From Balanoglossus misakiensis (lineage: Eukaryota > Hemichordata), in the NCBI GenBank assembly GCA_040954595.2, contig CM082586.2, positions 1,178,001-1,242,000 on the forward strand: DNA of 64,000 nucleotides, in the 5' to 3' direction. Shown here in pieces: positions 24,246 to 32,096 of this stretch (position 1 is its first letter; every line of letters starts with the position of its first letter). The translations under genes and the position numbers were made by a program. A model generated the notes under the pieces. The model did not search any database. It was not told where the DNA came from and saw only the letters and a program-made list of their open reading frames with translations.

Positions 24246-25435
24246 GGTTTGTATTGTACAGGCCCACTATGACCACCGCCACACAGATGTTCTTGTTTTT
24301 GTCTGAAAGCCCAATAAGAGAATGCTCATCAGAATCGTGTACACCGACGAGCTCGAACTACGTGGTCAAGTTCCACTTCTTGTCAAAGATCGGGAAACGT
24401 CTCATGCAAATATCGGGTTCGCACAAACCCAACAGAAATTTCACTTCTTTTAACGAGTGCTTGACGTGTGCTTACATGCACCCGTCTTTGAAAGAATTCC
24501 CTTTGTCGCTCGAGAATGCTGCAAAAGACAATGGTGGTAATCTTGGCTGTACATTGTACAGTGCACATATATAATTGAACTGCCTGAATGAATGAATATA
24601 CAGGCAGTGCCAAACTCATAGGCGACAGAATCAACTCTTTCAACCTCTAGACAAACTTACCTCTGCTATTTTAAGGTTCTCCAAACATTATCTTGATTAT
24701 TACACTTCATTCAGGCGTTGGTTGTGAATTCGTTTGACGAGAGATACACTGAGTTATGACCTGGTCAAAATCCCCTAGCAACAGAATAAGCTTCATTCCG
24801 GATTCCAGGTACTTCGAAGGCTGCAGGCTGGATATCTGTGGAATCGGTGGATATTGCCACGTCCAGCTATAACTAAATTGGAGCATGTATAATTACGTTG
24901 TAATAATGTTTTAACTTGAACTCCTACATTTTCGTGACATGTCAAAGATCTGACAATAGCACCTTTGATATTTTCAATCCGATTCAGAATCTGTTCTGAC
25001 CTGATCGTCTAGCCACCAACGTTCAACTTGAAAAATGTTTTGTTTACTTTCTCTGGGCTTTTGTTGCAGGGTTTCAGATATGCAAGAAAAAAAAGGGGGG
25101 GGGGTCTTTAAAAAAAACATTGCGAGGGCACACTCAAGAAGTTACACAACAGAAAGACCACAAGGGATATGAATGTCAAACACTTCATTTTTATTTCACT
25201 GAAAACTGTGATACATGTACAATGTTTGAGATTACAATTTGAAGATACAAGTTTCATTCCTTGGCTGTTGCATTTGGTCATGTTGACATTGAATGTTTAT
25301 GCAGTGTCAAACCACAGAAATATTTATTGCTGAGTCATCTTTTTACATTATGATAGAGCTAGTAATGAATGCAAAACACTTTGTCAATTTGTGAAGTGAT
25401 GTGCATCTCTGATATATTAGCAAGAGTGTGCATAT
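24246..25435. other. 5' region of BTB-ZF gene and retroelement flank
   Basis: Presumed promoter/5'UTR of the - strand zinc-finger gene, followed by unique sequence up to the retrotransposon. An A run then a G run lie near 25088-25106. Short open frames on both strands look random. No gene is seen. Confidence 0.5.
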
Positions 25436-25520
25436 TAACTAAGTATTTAAAGCCGCATCACTTCGCTCATGGATATGCCTATTGTTAAAGGAATGGGTCT
25501 GGGCTTTTGGAGGCGCATCC
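25436..25520 (-). repeat. Retrotransposon repeat B2 (3' terminus)
   Basis: 85 bp identical to 25760-25844. Its outer end (TAACTAAG on the + strand) is the element's left border in the window; the genomic flank is GTGCATAT. 25521-25655 is a 135-bp spacer between B2 and A2 without a gene. Confidence 0.9.
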
Positions 25521-25655
25521 ATAGCGAAGTGTAAAACCTCTTATATTCAAAAAGCGGGAGGGCGGGTGGGAATACATTCGCAAAGGATTTACCGAGGGGG
25601 CTGGTCATATAAAAATCCCCACCCTGTCCCGTTTACGCACATAGCCCTGCTCTCT

Positions 25656-25761
25656 TGGCCTATTGCAAGGGAGGGACAGACTGTACGTTGCTCGTTGCTT
25701 TTATACTTCGGCTCATTTGCATATGGCGGATGGATATCGCTCTGTGCTGCGGTTTTGAATA
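25656..25761 (-). repeat. Retrotransposon repeat A2
   Basis: 106 bp identical to A1 at 31710-31815. It carries the same octamer (25715-25722) and TATA-like box (25698-25705) as A1, so a second promoter copy sits near the 3' end and points out of the element. It meets B1 with a shared TA. Confidence 0.92.
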
Positions 25762-25844
25762 ACTAAGTATTTAAAGCCGCATCACTTCGCTCATGGATAT
25801 GCCTATTGTTAAAGGAATGGGTCTGGGCTTTTGGAGGCGCATCC
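25760..25844 (-). repeat. Retrotransposon repeat B1
   Basis: 85 bp identical to B2. The A2/B1 junction reads TTTTGAATAACTAAG, exactly the sequence made by joining the element's two outer ends (TTTTGAATA and TAACTAAG) over a shared TA. That is the predicted circle junction. Confidence 0.92.
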
Positions 25845-26033
25845 GGACGCAAAGCCTATTCTCCTCGCGCTTGAGCCCATTATTACCTAGTTGGGTATCC
25901 CCCCAATCCTTAAAATACAGTCAACCAAAGTAACAAACAAGCTTCTACTACAAACACACCCAACCTTCATCCAACCATAAATTACGGCTGGAAATGAAAA
26001 AGAACGAAAAACGGTACCTTCATTTTATTGTGC

Positions 26034-26039
26034 TTTATT
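26034..26039 (-). terminator. Possible poly(A) signal of the retrotransposon
   Basis: AATAAA on the - strand about 120 bases past the recombinase stop, with a second copy at 26024-26029. This would put transcript ends upstream of B1; a longer genomic transcript would be needed to copy the repeats. Confidence 0.3.
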
Positions 26040-26158
26040 CCGTTATAAGTACTTGAAAATTGTCTGGTGCACTCTTCCCTGTCGGGGGTATAGTGCGAGA
26101 GAGAGAAAACAAAGGGGAAAAAATAAATTTACTGTGTCAGAGAAATACATCGGGAGGC

Positions 26159-27442
26159 TCATTTTTTCTCAACAAAAGCCTTGGAAAATCCAATTAACTC
26201 ATTGAGGTTCTCATATCTTTTTGTGTTCTGCTTTTCGTCGTTGGCTAACTCAGATAAGGTGCTTGCTGGTGATCCCCAACTAATGACCTTCCCTAACTGC
26301 ATATAGTACTGTGCCGTTTCTTCCGCTCTCCAACCCACATGGGACATAAGAGTCTTAATGTCCGTGCCTGCCATGGCCAAAGAAATAGCGCAAGCACTTC
26401 GGCAGCCATGTGGGGTTTCGCCTGCGTCGATTCCTACATCTAGTAGGTATGTTTTTAACCGGTGATAAGCTAATTGCGATGAGAACGGCTTTTGCTCTGG
26501 CACTCCCTGTGAGTTTGTAGGGCGAAACAGGTAACCTGTTGTAAGGTCGATATCGAGGCTGGATGCAAGCTCGAGATATGCCTCCAAAGTGTTAATCGGA
26601 CACATGAGAGTATCTTGGCATCGCTTAACTGCGAATAGGTTTGACCCCGCCCCCCGGAGCGTTTTACCAAAGGTGTGATTGAAGAGCAGGCCTGAATTAT
26701 CGGGTAGCCGCAAAATTTCCTGCGTTTTCACGTGTCCTAAATCATGCGCCCTGTCACCAGAGAAGGCTAGTAGTTTAAAAAATGCCATATCCCTGGCGAG
26801 AATGTACAATTGTTGAGCAGTTTGTGGGCTCTTCATTTTGTCTATAATATGACGGTAAATTAGCCGCATCTTATCTAGAAAGAGAGGTTTCGCCTGCTTT
26901 GGTGTCAGGAGTGCTCTGGCCTGTTCTTCAGATGTTTTCTTAATGTACCTTTCTATTATAATTGACTCCAAGGGGTTAGGGGTGGCCTTACCGGCTACCA
27001 CTGCCTGGGACTGATAAAATGTCTTTAATTTGGAGACCATATTTCTGACTGTATTGGCACGGAGCCTTTTTGGACAAGCACACTGCTGGAGTCCAGATGA
27101 TCCTAAATGTGCACAATTTACCTCATGTACCTGAGTTTTCGCGTCTTTATCTTTAAAAATAAGGAACCTAGTGATATCTTGGGGTGTTGCCGACCAGATA
27201 CTTTTTTTGCTATCCAACTTAAAAAGGAACGACTCCAGTTGTTGGACGAGACGGTCCTTTTGTATTTCATGTTGAGAGCGATCGCCGAGAATGACTTGCA
27301 TACGCTGATCGATTTCCGGCAGGTTAAAACCAGTTGGGAGACTTCCCTGGGCATGTTCACGCTGGCGAGAGTAGTGAGTCTTGGTGCCACAGTTATGGCA
27401 GTAGTTTTCGTGATGATTGTCCAACCCGCACATCCAGCAGTC
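26159..27442 (-). CDS. Tyrosine recombinase of the retrotransposon
   Basis: 424 residues from the first ATG (27433), 427 if translation enters at the splice acceptor ending at 27443 (CCCCGCTTAG|GAC). This enzyme inserts the circular DNA copy into the genome. Residues numbered from the ATG: the catalytic set R228 (SGDRAHD), H342-x-x-R345 (PHGCRSA), H365 (SHVGW) and Y376 or Y377 is complete, so it looks active. Starting at the acceptor adds Asp-Cys-Trp and completes an N-terminal CxxC...CxxC zinc-ribbon (CWMC, CHNC); starting at the ATG breaks it. An in-frame TAG is part of the acceptor itself, so the frame cannot extend further up. This favours entry by splicing. It follows the RT stop by about 150 bases. 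Confidence 0.92.
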   Translation of the reverse strand, partial: DCWMCGLDNHHENYCHNCGTKTHYSRQREHAQGSLPTGFNLPEIDQRMQVILGDRSQHEIQKDRLVQQLESFLFKLDSKKSIWSATPQDITRFLIFKDKDAKTQVHEVNCAHLGSSGLQQCACPKRLRANTVRNMVSKLKTFYQSQAVVAGKATPNPLESIIIERYIKKTSEEQARALLTPKQAKPLFLDKMRLIYRHIIDKMKSPQTAQQLYILARDMAFFKLLAFSGDRAHDLGHVKTQEILRLPDNSGLLFNHTFGKTLRGAGSNLFAVKRCQDTLMCPINTLEAYLELASSLDIDLTTGYLFRPTNSQGVPEQKPFSSQLAYHRLKTYLLDVGIDAGETPHGCRSACAISLAMAGTDIKTLMSHVGWRAEETAQYYMQLGKVISWGSPASTLSELANDEKQNTKRYENLNELIGFSKAFVEKK

Positions 27443-27592
27443 CTAAGCGGGGAAAATTGGACAAGCACGTGAAGACGTACAGTGCGCATGATTTAGTCGC
27501 TTGTATATAAAAAAAAAATACGTATATTTATCCGTTGAATAAAATTATTTTTGTTTCTTTATTTTTTGTCTGTCTGTCTCCATAATTAAGAC

Positions 27593-29767
27593 CTAAGGGG
27601 CGAATGTAGCGACAAAAAGGTCGCACTGTAGCTTATACGGATGATAACCCGATCGTGTTGGCCCAAGCACGACGCCGACCTCCCCTCGACTGGCGAATTT
27701 GTTGAAACTACGTGCCGCCCTCTGGATTGACGGCCAGAACGGAGGGTAGTGGCTCCGAGGAACGAGTACTGTTGCTTTTAGTGCGTTTTGGACGATGTGG
27801 TTCACAACAGCATGCACCAGCGAGAATGGAGGGTAGACATATAGGTTCTCATCTGGCGCGAATTTATAATTAAAGAAATTTACACCGGTGTTTTCGGGTT
27901 GTGGAAAAGCGGAAATGAATTTGGATAATTTAGCGTTAGACTTGTTTGCCATAGCATCGATTGTGTGTGGGCCAAATTGCCTGTCTATTTTCTTCCACGC
28001 CTCATCCGAGAGTGTGGCCTCTGACAAGGACAGGTGCCTAGATGGCTGATCCGCGGGATTTTCATGTGATCTGACGTGCACTATCCTTAATCGAATATTC
28101 GACTCAAAACACAGGTTGAAGATCTTTTTCAACAGTTCGTTTAAACGAACTGATTTTGATCCGGGGAAGCCGCCATTCCATGCGTGGACTAGGATTGCGG
28201 AATCTGAGTGTATGTCCACCCGCGCGTCGGCTAGTTCTAACTTGAAAGCAACAAGTGCTCTGGCGAGAGCCTCGGCTTCCTTTTCTGCTATTGGTCTGGG
28301 CATCCACTCGGTTTCCCACGAGTCACTGACTACTTGTCGCTGTTGCGAATTTGGCTGCAGTATTGCGGCCCATTTGAACGAGCTGGCGTCGGTGTATACA
28401 TGTATAACGTTGTGGCTTTCTCGAGGCCAACGAAATGGGGGAGCGTTACGTACAATCTGGAGCCAAAATTGCACTTCCTCCCGAAGGGGACCTTTAATGC
28501 GCACCAAGTTCTGTGCCGATACCTGCATCTTAGATATGGCATGTGCCATTTGTCTTATATATAAACGCGCACAGGGGATTGCGAGAGCGAAAGAAATGCA
28601 TTTCCCCATAACTTTTTGCAATAAAGTAACTGGAATAGTGGGTTTGGAAAGTACTAACTCTGCCGTCTCGAGGAAGCGAGCTACTTTCTGTTCTGGGATG
28701 ATGAAAGCTTGAATTTCCGTGTCTACCGTCATTCCTAGCATTATTAGCGACCTAACGGGGTGCAGTATGCTCTTTTCTAAGGCAATGAAATACCCTGCAT
28801 CGATGCACATAGCTAACAGGATGAATGCAGCAGCCTCCGCTAGTTCCAAGTCAGACCAGGAGCTGTGTTGTCTGCTTACGGTATTAGCCGTTGCTGGCAA
28901 TCTCAGGGGGCCACCGTGTCTGTCGTCAATATATTGGAGGCACGGAACTCCTAACATTCTTGCATAACTAGTTATCGCATAGCCTAAGGTATGGTAGATG
29001 TAGGCGGACAATTTCCACCCAAACGGTAATGAATTGTTCACGTACCAACGGCCTCCCCATTGGAAACCAAAATACCGCCTGTCGTATTCCCTAATGAGAA
29101 CATGATCATAGCCGCTTTTATCATCACACTTGAAGTGGTATTCTCCTTTTTTCATATACCTTGAAACGTCTATTAACTTGTCCAGTTTAAAAGGCATGTC
29201 TCTGATCCATAGATTCAGGAAGCGCATGTCTATGCACATTCGCGGCTTCTTCGGTTCGACTGTTATCGGCATAACTATGTGGGGAGGTGGGTCCCTCCCA
29301 ACTTCACCAAAGACAGAAATGGCCCCAGTCTGGAGTCTATCATGTATGGTTTTGGAAATGAAACCAACGAAATTTTGACATGAGGGGTTATTAGCAAAAA
29401 TCTTTGCCGGTGGAGATGGTCCGTCATATTGACAGCCCTTAAACGTGCCCCGAAAGTGCTTAAAGTACTGTGAAACGGTAACTTTGTCACATATCCAGTG
29501 CATAACTTGAGCCGGATTCTCTGCTGCCGTCGATAGGCGATTCCACACCTCCTTGTGTTTATGAACCTCCCCGGCGACAAATTCATGTGGGTTTCTAAAT
29601 GATAGTAGTGCGGGCGACACTTTCTTGTTGGATTTAGCGACCTCATCGACATTGATAACGGGTCTCCTTGGTTCCTGTCGAGGGGCGCCCTCAAGAGATA
29701 CCCATGTGTACGACTTTCTGGCGACTGGAAGTTCCTCAGGGCCGGTTTCCCATGCGTAGGGAGTGAA
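27593..29767 (-). CDS. Reverse transcriptase-RNase H of the retrotransposon
   Basis: The frame is open from a splice acceptor ending at 29768 (CTATCCTTTTCAG) to the stop at 27593, 724 residues. It has no ATG until about residue 89; the codon at 29620, where the conserved part begins, is GTG. TAG TAG lies just upstream of the acceptor. Numbered from 29620: RT motifs KPRMCIDMRFLN, CDDKSGYDH, LPFGWKLS and YIDD (230-233) are intact; RNase H acidic residues D411 (YTDAS), E450 region, D473 (HSDSA) and D524 (NPADQ) are present. The last about 125 residues resemble the Dam-like tail of DIRS polyproteins, but with YPPF (596-599) where such methylases have N/DPPY, so methylation is doubtful. It copies element RNA into DNA. 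Confidence 0.92.
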   Translation of the reverse strand, partial: FTPYAWETGPEELPVARKSYTWVSLEGAPRQEPRRPVINVDEVAKSNKKVSPALLSFRNPHEFVAGEVHKHKEVWNRLSTAAENPAQVMHWICDKVTVSQYFKHFRGTFKGCQYDGPSPPAKIFANNPSCQNFVGFISKTIHDRLQTGAISVFGEVGRDPPPHIVMPITVEPKKPRMCIDMRFLNLWIRDMPFKLDKLIDVSRYMKKGEYHFKCDDKSGYDHVLIREYDRRYFGFQWGGRWYVNNSLPFGWKLSAYIYHTLGYAITSYARMLGVPCLQYIDDRHGGPLRLPATANTVSRQHSSWSDLELAEAAAFILLAMCIDAGYFIALEKSILHPVRSLIMLGMTVDTEIQAFIIPEQKVARFLETAELVLSKPTIPVTLLQKVMGKCISFALAIPCARLYIRQMAHAISKMQVSAQNLVRIKGPLREEVQFWLQIVRNAPPFRWPRESHNVIHVYTDASSFKWAAILQPNSQQRQVVSDSWETEWMPRPIAEKEAEALARALVAFKLELADARVDIHSDSAILVHAWNGGFPGSKSVRLNELLKKIFNLCFESNIRLRIVHVRSHENPADQPSRHLSLSEATLSDEAWKKIDRQFGPHTIDAMANKSNAKLSKFISAFPQPENTGVNFFNYKFAPDENLYVYPPFSLVHAVVNHIVQNALKATVLVPRSHYPPFWPSIQRAARSFNKFASRGEVGVVLGPTRSGYHPYKLQCDLFVATFAP

Positions 29768-30407
29768 CTGAAAAGGATAGATATAAACTGTGGGCTACTA
29801 CATGTAAAAATGTTCTCTTGAGGGGGCCCCTAGACAGGACCTCAGTAAGGCGAGGCTGCATGAATGCAAAGGACTGTTTTAGTCCTCCCTGCGTTCGGGG
29901 CGATGTTTGGTGTATGATAGATACGGTATATCCGCTACTGGTTGAGTGGGGCCAATCTAGGAAGGCGAGATAAAAACAAAAAAAAAACATTTTTTTTTAT
30001 TTTTTTTTATTTATTTATTTTTTTTTATTCTCAAGACAACCTTTTTAATTGTCACGGAGGGTTGTAAGCAACCTCGACTTTTCGTACATATCAAGTTATC
30101 AAAAGCATCACAGCAAGTTCTTAATCGTGGGTGTGCGTGTAGCGTTTGCTGAAGCCCAGTTCCTCAGGCACGTTTTTTGCGACTTTATGTATATGCGTGA
30201 ATGCGTTCCGTCCATAGTGCGAGTGGTTGTGGAAAGTATGCGATTGTGCAGGTGTGCATGAAGGCGTCAATTAGTGTGCAGGCGACCGAGAGGAGTATGC
30301 GTGTAAGTGTGCATGCGTGTACGTGGATGAGTAACCCATGTTTACTTGCTGTGACGAAAAAATATCCACGATCAACAAGAAAAAAAAAAAACAGCAATGT
30401 GGTTACA

Positions 30408-31695
30408 CTACTTTCTATTTGGGCAGGCTCTGGCAACATGCCCTTTCTCACCGCATACAAAGCATGTGACTAGTTCATCTTTGTTTCTTCTCTCGTATGG
30501 TCTAAATCGTTCGAATTGTGCTCTTGGGCGACGATAGCCGCCATGGCCGCTATCCCGCATAAACTTCGACACTTTCGACGCGATTTCCTCCTCTTCTTTA
30601 TTTCCCAGTAGTAGAACTATCAACCTCCCAGCTTCTTGGCCGAAATCATTTGATTCAAACTGAGCTAGGACCGCCCGGAAGCGATGTAACTTTGGGTGAG
30701 CTGCTACCGTCGCCCTATCCACCAGGGCCCTCAGGGCGGCGATGAGCTGGGATCGTGAGGTTAACGATGGAGTATGGGCCAGGTGCATGACTTTTTCCAA
30801 GGCGTCATCCACAGATGCGGTTTCTGTCAATTCTTGCAGTTTTTTCACCTGCTTCTTTAGGTTCTCCAACTCCCCTTTCTGCAATAAACGTACACATACA
30901 ATAACTTCTCTGCCCATTACCACGGGTGGAAAGTATACTTGCTCTCCCGTACTGAATACTCCCCTTTTGTTTACAGGGCGAGCGCCTTATTACATAGGCA
31001 TCAGCAAAATTCAAGGCGAACATGCTTCTGCCACGTAAATGACCGCTCACATTGCTCCTCCCTCGAGCCTATGTATTTCCTTTAGCCTCAGCCACAATAA
31101 TTCGGCGCTCTCGCAGTCATCACCGGATGAACTGCCTGGCCGGTCTCCTTGGCACTCATGGGTATAACCCACCCAGCTCTATTTAACAAACAAATGTTGG
31201 CGCTCTCGCAGTATATCACACTGCCTGGCCTGCCGCTCACTCCTGTAACTCCAAGTATTCGACGCATATTGCATAGAATTTTTTTTTTTTTTTTTTTTTT
31301 TCAACTGGCGAAACAGGTGGTGTCAGGCCTAACAGGTGGCGGAGTTTCAAAATGGTGATTTGGCCTTCCACCTGCACTAGGAAAATTCGGAAGGCGAAAC
31401 AAAAGGACAAACACGAGGAGAGAAGTTTTGGTGGACCGTAGTGCATAAAAAAACTGCACTGCAACAAAACCGAAATGACCGGCGGCATACAAGGGGGAAT
31501 ACTAACCTGGGTAACACTGCTGCTGACGCTTGTTGCCTCTCCACTTGCTGGTGTTGGTGCAGGCTTAGGCGCTGCTGCGGCATTTTGCTGGGGTGTGGCA
31601 CCACTAGGACCGGGTCTTGGCTGGGGAACGGAAAGTTCTGCGGAGTCCTGGTGTGAGTCCACAAAAGCTCGGGCTGCGGGACCAGTATGAGCCAT
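30408..31695 (-). CDS. Gag-like protein of the retrotransposon (leader exon + zinc knuckle)
   Basis: Exon 1, 31695-31507: 63 codons starting at ACCATGG, Pro/Ala/Ser-rich, ending CAG|GTTAGT in phase 0. Exon 2, 30878-30408: after TTTATTGCAG, 156 residues in the same frame. The total is 219 aa. The second part has a predicted coiled coil (GELENLKKQVKKLQEL), a helical capsid-like stretch, an Arg-rich segment and a C-terminal CCHC zinc knuckle (CFVCGEKGHVARAC). Such proteins bind element RNA and form particles. Exon 2 could also be translated alone from ATG 30923, which reads through the acceptor. The 628-nt intron holds a long T run at 31279-31302. The leader exon is the only ATG-bearing exon compatible with all three modules. 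Confidence 0.82.
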
Positions 31696-31709
31696 GGTTC
31701 GTGCTATCG

Positions 31710-31815
31710 TGGCCTATTGCAAGGGAGGGACAGACTGTACGTTGCTCGTTGCTTTTATACTTCGGCTCATTTGCATATGGCGGATGGATATCGCTCTGTG
31801 CTGCGGTTTTGAATA
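31710..31815 (-). repeat. Retrotransposon repeat A1 (5' terminus)
   Basis: 106 bp identical to A2. It forms the element's right border in the window (GAATA then flank CACCAG) and lies just upstream of the leader ATG at 31695. Confidence 0.92.
31752..31776 (-). promoter_or_regulatory. Octamer plus TATA box in repeat A1
   Basis: On the - strand ATGCAAAT (31776-31769), a perfect POU/Oct octamer, is followed nine bases after its end by TATAAAAG (31759-31752). Transcription would start roughly 25-30 bases on, still inside A1, leaving about 30 bases to the leader ATG. The arrangement is typical of a promoter; activity was not tested. Confidence 0.65.
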
Positions 31816-32096
31816 CACCAGAAACTTTTTAAAAAAACACACTAAGTCTAACATATACATAAAATGTACAATCAGTAAAATTGAAAGTATTGTAATTTCT
31901 TTAAATTGCAGACTTTTGGATTCTTCTTTTCTAAGAGTTATCAAATTCATATTAAAAACAGATCACCAAGCTCATGAAATATTAAAGTAAGGTTTAACTT
32001 TAGCTGAGTCATCTTTTTCACTGATAGTTTTTATGTGGGCAAATACATTCAATTTAAACTATCAACAACGACAAAATTGTGACAGATTCTTGGTCT
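31816..32096. other. 3' flank of the second BTB-ZF gene
   Basis: 281 bases between the retrotransposon border and the stop of the next - strand gene. This is presumably its 3'UTR, which the insertion may have cut off. No gene and no clear AATAAA on the - strand. Confidence 0.5.

Larger units (their letters stand above)
25436..31815 (-). mobile_element. DIRS-order tyrosine-recombinase retrotransposon (PAT/Ngaro-type)
   Basis: A 6380-bp element reading on the - strand. Order in its own direction: repeat A1 (31815-31710), gag, RT-RNase H, tyrosine recombinase, repeat B1 (25844-25760), repeat A2 (25761-25656), repeat B2 (25520-25436). A1 equals A2 over 106 bp and B1 equals B2 over 85 bp, with no mismatch that I can find. 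This A1...B1A2...B2 'split direct repeat' plan is known from the PAT and Ngaro groups of DIRS-order elements. They replicate through a circle and insert with a tyrosine recombinase, hence without target-site duplication, and none is seen. The three protein modules look intact. The identical repeats suggest a recent, possibly still active, copy. It separates two BTB-ZF genes. Confidence 0.93.

Noticed and set aside
24254-24574. 106-codon frame on the + strand upstream of the first BTB-ZF gene
   Set aside because: It lies in the divergent 5' region with no recognisable product or supporting splice or promoter features.
25482-25766. Open frame on the + strand across B2-A2
   Set aside because: It runs through retrotransposon repeats and a spacer, and has no family match.
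30000-30030. AT/T-run repeat inside the retrotransposon as a separate insertion
   Set aside because: It has no flanking duplication and lies in the presumed intron between gag and RT, so it is best read as simple low-complexity intronic sequence.
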